Position numbers and translations under genes: made by a program. The notes beneath the pieces are model-generated. The model saw only the letters and a list, made by a program, of their open reading frames with translations, was not told the origin of the DNA and did no database searches. A DNA stretch of 64,000 bases from Micromonospora olivasterospora (lineage in GTDB: Bacteria > Actinomycetota > Actinomycetes > Mycobacteriales > Micromonosporaceae). This document shows, piece after piece, positions 17,776-25,492 of the stretch (the first letter of the stretch is position 1; each line of letters starts with the position of its first letter). The stretch covers positions 2,542,001-2,606,000 of the forward strand of contig NZ_VLKE01000001.1 of NCBI RefSeq assembly GCF_007830265.1, read 5' to 3'.

Positions 17776-18320
17776 CCGGCCACGGTACCGCCGGCCCCGA
17801 CACGTGCCCGCCACCGTCTCCCGGCGATGCGTCGGCGTCGCCCCCGCCGAGCGGACCGGGCGGTCGGGCCGTCCCGCCCGCCGCGAACCCGGCGGATCTT
17901 GGTTTCGCGCGATGGGAACGATTCGCGGCTCCGGCGAATCGCCATTTTCGCCGCGATTCAGCGGCTCTGCTTTCCGGCGACCCGAAGTCGAACATCCATC
18001 CCGCCGGCCACCCCGGGCAAAGGCAGTGACAAGGGCGTCCGCCCGCCGACCCCCGAGGCAGGACGGCCCAGCCACGCCGGACGCCGAAGCCGGCTAAGGC
18101 CGACATCTATGGATAAAACCTATCACCTAGCGCACCTACTCGACCACGTCGGGTGCGATGGCTTTAAAATTCAAGACTATGAATTTCCCGTAATTCTTTT
18201 TACAGTGACGGCGCCGGGACGGCCAGCCTCGATTCCCCGTGGCGCCTGTCGGATACGCGTTACAACGGTTCGGGGCGCGCAGGTGGTCCCATTCTTGTCG
18301 CGACGGACAGGAAGGTGCGC
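17776..18320. other. 545-base intergenic region with an AT-rich island
   Basis: No credible gene. The half near mobA is GC-rich. From about 18108 to 18200 the base composition drops to well under 50 % GC (runs such as GGCTTTAAAATTCAAGAC and GTAATTCTTTTTACAG). Inside is the inverted repeat AAATTCA-N6-TGAATTT at 18167-18186. This is probably the promoter and operator zone of the LAL regulator. An open frame from about 18108 starting MDKTYHLAHLL overlaps the regulator out of frame and has no ribosome site. Confidence 0.5.
18167..18186. promoter_or_regulatory. AT-rich inverted repeat upstream of the LAL regulator
   Basis: Perfect 7-bp arms AAATTCA and TGAATTT around AGACTA, 135 bases before the start of the regulator. 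It stands out in a genome of this GC content and is a candidate operator. Confidence 0.35.
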
Positions 18321-21224
18321 ATGCCCGAAGAAGACAATTTCCCACTGCCCGTGCTGGTCGGCCGTGACCGGGAACGGGACATCCTGTACGAGGGGCTGAG
18401 CCAGGCCCGCCACGGGCACGGCGGATGCGTCATCGTGGTCGGCGGGGACGGGACGGGCAAGTCCCGCCTGGTGCGGGAGGCCGTCCGCCGGGCACGGCAC
18501 GGCGGCATGTCGGTGCTGCTGGGGCGGACGGGCAGCACGGGCCCCGCCGTGCGGCTCCGCCCCCTCACCGAGGCGCTGGCCCACCTGTTCCGCACGGAGC
18601 CCATCCTGGAACATCCCAGCCTGCGCCCCTACCGGTCCGCCCTGGGCGGGCTCATCCCGGAGTACCGGTCCCCCGGCGCCCCACCCGTGCCGGCGTCGCC
18701 GGTGCTCCTCGGCGAGGCGGTGCTGCGGCTGCTGTCGGTCACGGGCGCCGACCGCGGCTGCCTGCTCGCCCTGGAGGACCTGCACGACGCCGACCCCGGG
18801 ACCCTCGCCGTGGTGGAATACCTCGCCGACAACGTCGCCGGCCAGGGCACCCTGCTGCTCGCCACCGTTCGGCAGGGCCCCGGGTCGGCATGGGATCTGG
18901 CGCAGGCGCTCAGCCGGCGGTGCAGCGGCACCCTCCTGCCGCTGCACCCGCTCGACCCGCCGGCCGTGCGCCTGCTCGCGGCGTCCCGACTCGGCCTCGC
19001 CCCCGAGCACGTACCGGAGCCGGTCGTGGACCGGCTCTGCCGGGACAGCGCGGGCAACCCGTTCCTCGCCGGAGAACTGGTGCGCGCCATGCTGGACAGC
19101 GGCACCCTCGTCCTCGATCCGAGCGGATGCCGGCTGGTGGACGAGGTACGTACCGAGGTGCCGTCGGCGGTCCGGCACACCGTCGCCGGTCAGGCCACGC
19201 GGCTCGGACCCGCCGGACGCCAACTGCTCACCGCCGCTGCCGTGATCGGCGAGCGGTTCCCGGTCTCGGTGCTCGGGCAGGCCCTGCGGCTGGACCGCGA
19301 CGACCTGCTCCGACACGTACGCGCGGCGGTCACCGCGGGGCTGATCGCCCCCGGCGGCGACGACCACGACTGGTACGCCTTCCGCAACCCGACGACCGCG
19401 GTCGCGCTGCTCGGCCTGCTCACCCCCGCCGACCAGGCCGCCCTCGCGCAGCGGTCGGCCGAGGCGGTACACGAGCTGCACCCCGACCTGCCGGGGGAAT
19501 GGTGCGCGTTCGCCGCCCGCCTCGCCGGCCGCGCCGGGGACGTGCCGGAGGCCGCCCGGCTGCTCGTCCTCGCCGGCCGCCGGGCGCTCAACGCGGGACG
19601 GCTGTGGGCGGCTACCGAGACCCTGGAGCGGGCATGGGAGCTGGCGGAGACGTCCCTCGACGGCCCGCTCCGCGTCGACGTGCTGCACGAGCTGCTGTGC
19701 GCGCTCGTGGAGAGCGGCGATGCCGGGCGCGGGCTGCGGCTCCTCGACAGCCTCGACGACCTGTGCCACCCGGCCGTCCCGCCCGAGCGGCTGGCCGCGG
19801 TGCACGTCCAGTTCGCCCGGCTCGCCTGCCTCGCGGGCCGGCGGGCCGATGCCGTCGTACAGCTCGAGGCCGCCCGGGCGGTGCTCGGCCCCGACGCCCA
19901 CGGACGGCAGACGGCGCACGTCGACGCCGTCGCGGCCCACCTCGCGGTGGACACCCCGGAGCAGGCCGCCCGGCTCGCCGACCGGGCGGTGGACGAGGCC
20001 GAGCGCGCCGGGCTGCCGGCGGTCGCCTGCCTCGGCTGGCAGGCCCGCGGCGTGCTGGCCAGCCGGCGGGAGACCGACGAGGCGCAGGCGTGCTTCTTCC
20101 GGATGCGGCAGCTGGCCGACCGCCACCACCTCCCGCTGTGGCGCGCCCGCGCCACGGCGCTGCTCGCCGAGCAGCGGTGGCTGCTGACGGGGGACGCCGA
20201 CGCCCTGGTCCGCAGCGCCGAACGAACCCGGCGGATCGGCGCGCAGACGCTGCGCCACACGGTCGGCTCCCTGCTCGCCTGGGACCAGGCCCTGCGCGGC
20301 CGGTACGCCGAGGCCGAACGCCTCGTCACCGAGAGCGCGGCCGAGGCGCAGCGGCTGGGGCTGCACGACGCGGTCGCGCGATCGATCCTGGTGCGCGCGA
20401 TCTGCGCCGGGCACCAGGGCCGGCGGCGCGAGGTGGACGAGGCGCTGGCCGAGCTACGGCACGCCGGCGGGACCGGATCGCCGTACGCGGCGCTCGTGCA
20501 CGGTATGGCGTACGCGGTGTGCGCGCTGCTGGAGGAGGACCCGGACCGGGCGCGTGACGAGCTGGCCCGGGCCGCCCGGTGCGACAGCCAGCGGGCCGCC
20601 CCGTACCCGCTGGCCGGGGAGCACGGGCTCGGGTTGCTGCTCGACGTGCTGCGCGGCGAGGCGGACTGGCGCCGCTGCCGCGAGGTGGGCGAAAGCGGCC
20701 CGGGCCGGCTGCGCTGGAACCGGCAGTTCGGGTTGCTGGCCGAGGCCGTCCTGCTCGGCAGGCAGGGCAGGCGGGAGCAGGCGGAGGCAGCCGTGACGGC
20801 GGTGCGGCGGGGGCCGCACCCGGTGGCGGTCCACCTCGGCCTGCGCCTGGTCGCCGAGGCCGCGCGGACGGACCGCTGGGGAGAGCCGGTCGACTGGCTG
20901 CGGCAGGCGGAGGAGTACTTCCGCCAGGCCGGGCTCCCGACTCCGGCCCGCGCCTGCCGGGCCGAGCTGCGCCGCTCCGGCGTGGTGGTGCCCCACCGCC
21001 GCGACACGAGCCGGGTCCCGCCGCCGCTGCGGCTGAAGGGGGTGACCGAACGGGAGTACGAGGTCCTGGAACTCATGGCGGACTGGTCGGACAACCGCAG
21101 CATCGCCAGCGAGCTGTTCATCTCGCCGCGCACCGTGGAGAAGCACGTCGCGAGCCTGATCGCGAAGACCGAGCAGGCGAACCGGGCGGCGCTCAGTCGC
21201 TACGCCGCCCGGTTCCGGCAGTAG
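18321..21224 (+). CDS. LAL-family (large ATP-binding LuxR) transcriptional regulator
   Basis: 967 residues. Residues 1-60 carry the P-loop VVGGDGTGKSRLVREAV (Walker A about 41-48), followed by a Walker-B-like strand GCLLALEDLHDAD, the AAA/NB-ARC-like signalling region, a long TPR-like helical middle and a C-terminal LuxR HTH (LTEREYEVLELMADWSDN then SPRTVEKHVASLIAKT). This is the MalT/LAL architecture, often cluster-situated activators of secondary metabolism. ATG 18321 follows GGAAGG. It converges with the RiPP-like operon; stop codons are only one base apart (21224 and 21226), so it is the probable pathway regulator. Confidence 0.92.
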   Translation: MPEEDNFPLPVLVGRDRERDILYEGLSQARHGHGGCVIVVGGDGTGKSRLVREAVRRARHGGMSVLLGRTGSTGPAVRLRPLTEALAHLFRTEPILEHPSLRPYRSALGGLIPEYRSPGAPPVPASPVLLGEAVLRLLSVTGADRGCLLALEDLHDADPGTLAVVEYLADNVAGQGTLLLATVRQGPGSAWDLAQALSRRCSGTLLPLHPLDPPAVRLLAASRLGLAPEHVPEPVVDRLCRDSAGNPFLAGELVRAMLDSGTLVLDPSGCRLVDEVRTEVPSAVRHTVAGQATRLGPAGRQLLTAAAVIGERFPVSVLGQALRLDRDDLLRHVRAAVTAGLIAPGGDDHDWYAFRNPTTAVALLGLLTPADQAALAQRSAEAVHELHPDLPGEWCAFAARLAGRAGDVPEAARLLVLAGRRALNAGRLWAATETLERAWELAETSLDGPLRVDVLHELLCALVESGDAGRGLRLLDSLDDLCHPAVPPERLAAVHVQFARLACLAGRRADAVVQLEAARAVLGPDAHGRQTAHVDAVAAHLAVDTPEQAARLADRAVDEAERAGLPAVACLGWQARGVLASRRETDEAQACFFRMRQLADRHHLPLWRARATALLAEQRWLLTGDADALVRSAERTRRIGAQTLRHTVGSLLAWDQALRGRYAEAERLVTESAAEAQRLGLHDAVARSILVRAICAGHQGRRREVDEALAELRHAGGTGSPYAALVHGMAYAVCALLEEDPDRARDELARAARCDSQRAAPYPLAGEHGLGLLLDVLRGEADWRRCREVGESGPGRLRWNRQFGLLAEAVLLGRQGRREQAEAAVTAVRRGPHPVAVHLGLRLVAEAARTDRWGEPVDWLRQAEEYFRQAGLPTPARACRAELRRSGVVVPHRRDTSRVPPPLRLKGVTEREYEVLELMADWSDNRSIASELFISPRTVEKHVASLIAKTEQANRAALSRYAARFRQ

Positions 21225-21225
21225 G

Positions 21226-21759
21226 TCAGCCCGGACTGACGGCCCGGTAGCCGCCGCCGAAGAAGACCGCCGGCTCGGCGCCGGGCCGCGCCTGGCACCA
21301 GTACGGCGCGCCGAGCACCAGCGCGTGGTCGGCCACCCCGATCACCTGGGTCACCGTGCACACCGCGACGGCCATCGCCCCGTCCAGCAGCGGCAACCCG
21401 TCCCGGATACGGTGGGGCACCCCGGCGAAGCGGTTCGGGATCGGGGCGGCGAACTGGTCGGCCAGCTGGCACTGCCGCCGGTCCAGCAGGTTGACCGCGA
21501 ACGCCCCCTCGGCGGTGACGGCGGCCAGCGTACGGCTCGCCCGGCCCAGCGAGACGAGCAGCAGCGGCGGACGCAGCGACACCGAGGTGAACGCGTTCAC
21601 CGTGCAGCCGACCGGTCGCCCGTCGACGTGGCTGGTGACCACGGCCACGCCCGTGGCCCAGTTCCGCATGAACTCCCGCAGCACCGGGCCGCTCACCCCA
21701 CCGGGCCGGGTCGGGTCGGCGGGCGTCGTCGAGTCCCTGGGCGAGGCGGTGGTGGTCAT
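21226..21759 (-). CDS. flavin-reductase-like domain protein
   Basis: 177 residues of the flavin reductase / FMN-binding split-barrel family: REFMRNWATGVAVVTSHVDGRPVGCTVNAFTSVSLRPPLLLVSLGRASRTLAAV, then FAVNLLDRRQ and GVADHALVLGAPYWC. Members reduce FMN or FAD with NAD(P)H for partner oxygenases, or act directly. Its ATG overlaps the stop of the TPR gene by four bases (ATGA). In this locus a flavin-supplying or redox role beside the EpiD-like flavoprotein is an inference. It is the last gene of the leftward operon. Confidence 0.87.
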   Translation of the reverse strand: MTTTASPRDSTTPADPTRPGGVSGPVLREFMRNWATGVAVVTSHVDGRPVGCTVNAFTSVSLRPPLLLVSLGRASRTLAAVTAEGAFAVNLLDRRQCQLADQFAAPIPNRFAGVPHRIRDGLPLLDGAMAVAVCTVTQVIGVADHALVLGAPYWCQARPGAEPAVFFGGGYRAVSPG

Positions 21760-23876
21760 CGCGCGCCGGCCAGGTCCAGTTGCTCGGCCGCGCTGGCCGC
21801 CTCGTCGGCCCGGCTGGCGTCGGCGTCCCCGAGTTCCGCGTGGCAGCGGGCCCGCCGGCTCAGCAGCTCGCCCCGGTCGGCCCCGGGCAGGTCCAGCGCG
21901 CGGCTGTAGTCGGCCACCGCGTCGGCCCACCGGCCGGCCGCCTCGTGGACGAAGCCCCGGTTGTACAGCAGGTCCGGGTTGTCGGGCGTGCTGGCCAGCG
22001 CCGTGGTCAGGTCGGCGACCGCCGTCGCGTGATCCCCGCCGTCGAAGGCGAGCGCGGCCCGGCTGGCCAGCGCGGCGACCAGTCCCGGATCGGCACGCAA
22101 CGCCGCGTCGAAGTGCCGCCGCGCCTCGTCGCCCTCGTCGTCCGCGAGCGCGAGCACGCCACGCAGGTGCAGCAGGCGGGCGTCGTCCGGGTGCCGCAGC
22201 AGCCCCTCGTCCAGGTGCGGGCGGGCGTCGTCGACCAACCCCTCGTCGAGCAGCAGGCTGACCAGGTTCACCCGGGCGTCGATCTGGTCGGGCTCCAGCT
22301 CGACGACGTAGCCGAAGTCGGCCACCGCGCCGGCCAGGTCGCCCAGCTCGGCCTTGATGTCCGCCCGGTTGTAGTACAGCTCGTAGAACGGCGGGGACAG
22401 GCTGATCGCGGTGTCGCAGTCCGCGATCGCGCCCGTCAGGTCGCCCAGCCGCCGCCGCACGTCCGCCCGGTCGAAGTAGTAGTCGGCGTAGTTCGGGTCC
22501 AGCTCGATCACCTTGGTGAGGTCGGCCAGCGCCTCGTCCAGCCGGCCGAGCGCGAGGTACGCCTTGCCCCGGTTGTGCACCAGCACCGACCGGTGCAGCC
22601 GGTGCTTGTCGCCGGGCAGCTCCCGGTCGAGCCGCTGCAGTCCCTCGTCGACGAGCCGCAGCGCCGCGGGCAGCCGGCCCAGCCGCATCTCGATCAGCGC
22701 CAGCCCGTTGTTCTGGAACACCGAGTGGAACGCCCGCTTCTGCGGGTCGGGCAGCAGCGAGGCGAGCGCGATCGAGTTGTTGATGTAGCCCCGGGCCAGG
22801 TGGTGGTCCTTCAACCCGTCCGGGTGGAAGCGGGTGTAGAGCATCGCCAGCGCGTACCCGGTGGACATCTGCAGCTCCGGGTCCGAGTACCGGCTGCGCA
22901 GATCCAGGTAGGTCGGCTCGGCCTCCACGGTGCGCCCGAGCACCACCATGGCCGAGCTGGCCCGGGTGCTCAACAGCCAGAACCGCTCCATCTGGGTGTC
23001 CGGGTCCACGATGGCCCGGCCGCGGGTCCCGTAGTCGATCACCGCGTGGTAGTAGCCCATCGCGCCGCAGTGCCGGGCCGCCTCGTACAGCGCCTCCGCG
23101 CCGGCCCCGGCCGGGTCGCTGCCGCGCTCCAGGTGCCAGGGGATCGCGCCCAGTTCCAGGCTCCACTCGCCGCGCTCGCGCAGCAGCGCGGCACGGGCGT
23201 CGTGCAGGGCCACCCGCACCTCCGGGGCGGCCTGCTCGTACGCCGCCAGCTCCGCCGGGTCGGTGGACGTGCCGTCCGCGTCGACGTACGCCCGCAGCAG
23301 CTCGTCGGGGCCGCGGCCGGCGGCGGGGCCGGGCCGGTGCGCATCCGGCAGCCGGATCGCGTACCGGTCGAGCGCGGCGGTCAACTCGGGCTCCAGGGAC
23401 CCGCCGCCGGTGCCGATGAGGACCCCGATCCGCTCCGGTCGGGCGCGGCGCAGGAAGATGGCGAGGAACTCCTGATCCGTCGGGTCCGCCTCGTCCACCC
23501 GGTCGAACGCCAGCCGCAGCGGCAGCCGGCCGGCACGGGTGGCGTACCCGGCGAGGAACTCGGTCGCCCCGTGAGCCAGCCGGCGGGTCCGGTTGGCCGG
23601 GTAGATCCGGGTCCGCTCCTCCGGCACGGCGAGCGAGGTCAGGGTCTCGGGCGCGGCGTCGATCGCGCCGCGCAGCTCCGGCGCGGCGGAGAGGATCTCG
23701 GTCAGGTAGCCCCGGACGAGGTCGGGCCAGCGCTCGTACGCCTCCGGCACGACCAGCCGCAGCACGCTGCCCAGGCCGGTGTACGGGCCACGCAGGCCCC
23801 GGTGGGAGTCGACCGCGAAATCGGCCCGCTCGCCGTCGGCCGGTGAGGGCCCGACCCGCCATTGGTGTGCAGTCAT
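21756..23876 (-). CDS. TPR protein of the RiPP-like locus
   Basis: 706 residues. The C-terminal two thirds contain at least seven TPR motifs (for example LVHNRGKAYLALGRLDEALA, YYFDRADVRRRLGDLTGAIA, LLYNRGFVHEAAGRWADAVA). The N-terminal 220 residues (SHRGLRGPYTGLGSVLRLVVPEAYER, LRLAFDRVDEADPTDQEFLAIFLRRA, IGVLIGTGGG) resemble the helper part of an ATPase or LAL-type sensor module without a P-loop; I do not recognise the family. Start ATG 23876 with GAGGAG upstream. It is coupled to the flavin reductase gene and follows the M50 gene by 90 bases. A scaffold or recognition role in peptide maturation is inferred from context only. Confidence 0.75.
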   Translation of the reverse strand: MTAHQWRVGPSPADGERADFAVDSHRGLRGPYTGLGSVLRLVVPEAYERWPDLVRGYLTEILSAAPELRGAIDAAPETLTSLAVPEERTRIYPANRTRRLAHGATEFLAGYATRAGRLPLRLAFDRVDEADPTDQEFLAIFLRRARPERIGVLIGTGGGSLEPELTAALDRYAIRLPDAHRPGPAAGRGPDELLRAYVDADGTSTDPAELAAYEQAAPEVRVALHDARAALLRERGEWSLELGAIPWHLERGSDPAGAGAEALYEAARHCGAMGYYHAVIDYGTRGRAIVDPDTQMERFWLLSTRASSAMVVLGRTVEAEPTYLDLRSRYSDPELQMSTGYALAMLYTRFHPDGLKDHHLARGYINNSIALASLLPDPQKRAFHSVFQNNGLALIEMRLGRLPAALRLVDEGLQRLDRELPGDKHRLHRSVLVHNRGKAYLALGRLDEALADLTKVIELDPNYADYYFDRADVRRRLGDLTGAIADCDTAISLSPPFYELYYNRADIKAELGDLAGAVADFGYVVELEPDQIDARVNLVSLLLDEGLVDDARPHLDEGLLRHPDDARLLHLRGVLALADDEGDEARRHFDAALRADPGLVAALASRAALAFDGGDHATAVADLTTALASTPDNPDLLYNRGFVHEAAGRWADAVADYSRALDLPGADRGELLSRRARCHAELGDADASRADEAASAAEQLDLAGAR

Positions 23877-23966
23877 GCCGTTGCTCCTCGGTTCGGGATG
23901 GATCTGGCGGCGCGGTGGCCGTGGTGTGGTGGTCGTGGTGGGACGGGCCGCCGGACGCTGAGGCGG

Positions 23967-25157
23967 TCAGCCGGCGGGGGCGGGGCTCGGGGTCGCGGCG
24001 CGCCGGCGCCGGGTACGCCCGGCCAGCAGCGGCAGCAGCACGATCTCGAAGACGACGAGCAGGAGGGAGGCGACCGAGTCCCAGAAGCCGGGCCCGGTGG
24101 GGGTGCCGTTCGCGAGGGCGGTGCAGACCCGGGTGCCGAACTCCCAGATCAGCGGTGCGGTCCAGAGCGCGACGGTGACCAGCAGCACCCCGACGCCGGC
24201 GCAGGTGATCAGCGCGAACCAGGGCGCGAGCTGCCGGTCGCGCGGCGACCAGTCGCCGTCGGCCCAGTCGGACCGGCGCACCCACGGCAGCCAGCGGAAC
24301 CTGTCGCGCAGGTACGCCCGGCTCACCTCGTCCAGGTTCGTGCAGCCCAGCGCGGTCGTTGCGACGTAGTACATGTCCGTGCGCAGGAAGACGTAGAACT
24401 GCCAGGACATACGCAGCAGCACGGTGTAGGCCACCGCGAGCGCGAGCCGTCCCGGCCAGGACAACCCGCCGGACAGGTCGGCCGCGGCGGCGAGCACGAG
24501 CGCGCCGAAGAGCACCGCGTCGGCCAGCAGCCCGGCCAGCATCGGCAGGTAACGCTGCCGCGCCGGCACGGTGAGCAGGGCGTCCAGCTCGGTCTCGACC
24601 ACCGCGTAGTAGAGCCGGCGGCCGACCCGCATCCGCGTGGGCAGGCCGAGCCGGCGGGCCGCGAGCAGGTGGTACCACTCGTGCCACAGGATGGCCGGCG
24701 ACTGGCAGAGGGCCAGGCCCAGCTGCACGGCGAGCAGGGACGGCACGAAGAACACGTTGCCGGCCTGCGGGCGCAGCTCCGGCCGGCTCACCATGGCGAC
24801 CGCGGCGGCGGCGATGATCAGGGCGTACGCGGCCCAGGCGAGCGGGGAGAAGGCGGCCCTGCCGAGCCGGCGGAAGCGGACCTTCGGGGGCGCGGCCAGG
24901 GGTTCCCCCTCGGCGCGGACGAACCCCAGCTCGCGCATCGCGTCCACGAAGTCCGCCATGTCGACGGACTCGCCGTAGGTGCGCCGGTACCACTGCTCGG
25001 CGTCGGCGAGCGGCATTCCGTCGGCGAGGCGGCGCAGCAGCGCCACGCCGTCCTCCGGCAGCACGGCGAAGGAGGCGGCGTCGACGCGGCCGACCGTGAT
25101 GCCGTCCCGCTCCTGGACGTACGTGAGCGGGTGGAACTCCAGGCGGGTGGTTGACAT
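23967..25157 (-). CDS. membrane M50-type metalloprotease with N-terminal RRE (PqqD-like) domain
   Basis: 396 residues. Residues 1-82 (FHPLTYVQERDGITVGRVD, AVLPEDGVALLRRLADGMPL, YGESVDMADFVDAMRELGFV) follow the PqqD/RiPP-recognition-element pattern: three strands, then three helices. Residues 100-380 form a polytopic membrane domain with about six segments and HEWYH at 159-163 in SPAILWHEWYHLLAARRLGLP, the HExxH zinc site of M50 site-2-type proteases. The natural reading is a membrane protease that grips a leader peptide and cleaves it during export. The precursor gene lies just upstream on the same strand across a hairpin. ATG 25157 follows AAGGGGG. Confidence 0.8.
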   Translation of the reverse strand: MSTTRLEFHPLTYVQERDGITVGRVDAASFAVLPEDGVALLRRLADGMPLADAEQWYRRTYGESVDMADFVDAMRELGFVRAEGEPLAAPPKVRFRRLGRAAFSPLAWAAYALIIAAAAVAMVSRPELRPQAGNVFFVPSLLAVQLGLALCQSPAILWHEWYHLLAARRLGLPTRMRVGRRLYYAVVETELDALLTVPARQRYLPMLAGLLADAVLFGALVLAAAADLSGGLSWPGRLALAVAYTVLLRMSWQFYVFLRTDMYYVATTALGCTNLDEVSRAYLRDRFRWLPWVRRSDWADGDWSPRDRQLAPWFALITCAGVGVLLVTVALWTAPLIWEFGTRVCTALANGTPTGPGFWDSVASLLLVVFEIVLLPLLAGRTRRRRAATPSPAPAG

Positions 25158-25186
25158 CGGTCCCCCTTCGCGGTGACGGCCGGTGA

Positions 25187-25221
25187 CGGCCGCCCCGGCG
25201 CCGGAGACGCCGGGGCGGCCG
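25187..25221. terminator. strong hairpin between precursor and protease genes
   Basis: A perfect 14-bp stem (core arms GGCCGCCCCGGCG and CGCCGGGGCGGCC, closed by an outer C-G pair) with a 7-base loop. It begins 7 bases after the precursor stop and ends 29 bases before the protease start. This is the usual place for a partial terminator or processing hairpin that raises precursor mRNA above that of the maturation genes. Confidence 0.7.
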
Positions 25222-25227
25222 GACCGG

Positions 25228-25308
25228 TCAGCAGCAGTCCGTGCAGTACAGCGGCGCAGACGTGGTGAGCTTGATGGAACCGGTCTTGCGGATCGTGATC
25301 TTCTTCAT
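25228..25308 (-). CDS. putative RiPP precursor peptide (26 aa)
   Basis: The ATG at 25308 is 8 bases after a near-perfect AGGAGG. The peptide starts MKKITIRKTGSIKLTT and ends SAPLYCTDCC. The basic amphipathic front (K-x-I-x-I-R-K) looks like a leader able to add a strand to an RRE; the Cys-rich end looks like a core with a free C-terminal cysteine, the substrate form of EpiD-like decarboxylases. It is too short for routine gene finding. It heads the operon hairpin - RRE-M50 - TPR - flavin reductase. Support is the ribosome site, position, composition and hairpin. No homologue could be searched. Confidence 0.75.
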   Translation of the reverse strand: MKKITIRKTGSIKLTTSAPLYCTDCC

Positions 25309-25492
25309 GACGTTCACCTCCTCGGACGGCGTCGTGGGGGGTGGCTGGCCGGCCTGGGCCTGGGGAAGAACCTGCCAGGCCGGCGGGCCGTGCGGCATGG
25401 GGAGCGACCCCCAAACTCCGGGCGGCCCGGGCCGCCGAAGATGGGGCCGTTCCCCCATGTCCGTGACCGGCCCGTCACGCCACGCTGTCGCC
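25309..25492. promoter_or_regulatory. divergent promoter region of the RiPP-like locus
   Basis: This 184-base gap separates the precursor gene (left) from the flavoprotein gene (right) and must hold both promoters. It contains the palindrome GGCGGCCCGGGCCGCC near 25422-25437, an ATGGGG/CCCCAT inverted pair near 25450-25468 and several GGGGA-type words of the kind LAL proteins such as MalT bind. None is strong enough to name as the regulator's site. Confidence 0.4.

Noticed and set aside
18108..18399. Small plus-strand gene starting MDKTYHLAHLL
   Set aside because: No ribosome site, and it runs out of frame into the regulator gene. The AT-rich part is better explained as regulatory DNA.
18177..20414. 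A 745-residue minus-strand frame opposite the LAL regulator
   Set aside because: No ribosome site, and composition typical of an antisense shadow in high-GC DNA. The plus strand has complete domains.
21226..24993. A 1255-residue minus-strand open frame over the TPR, flavin reductase and M50 genes
   Set aside because: It is Arg/Pro/Ala-rich shadow sequence over most of its length and only its last part coincides with the real flavin reductase frame. The TPR and M50 frames have domain content and ribosome sites.
25309..25492. MalT-type boxes for the LAL regulator
   Set aside because: Several GGGGA words occur, but in DNA this G-rich they are expected by chance and show no regular spacing.
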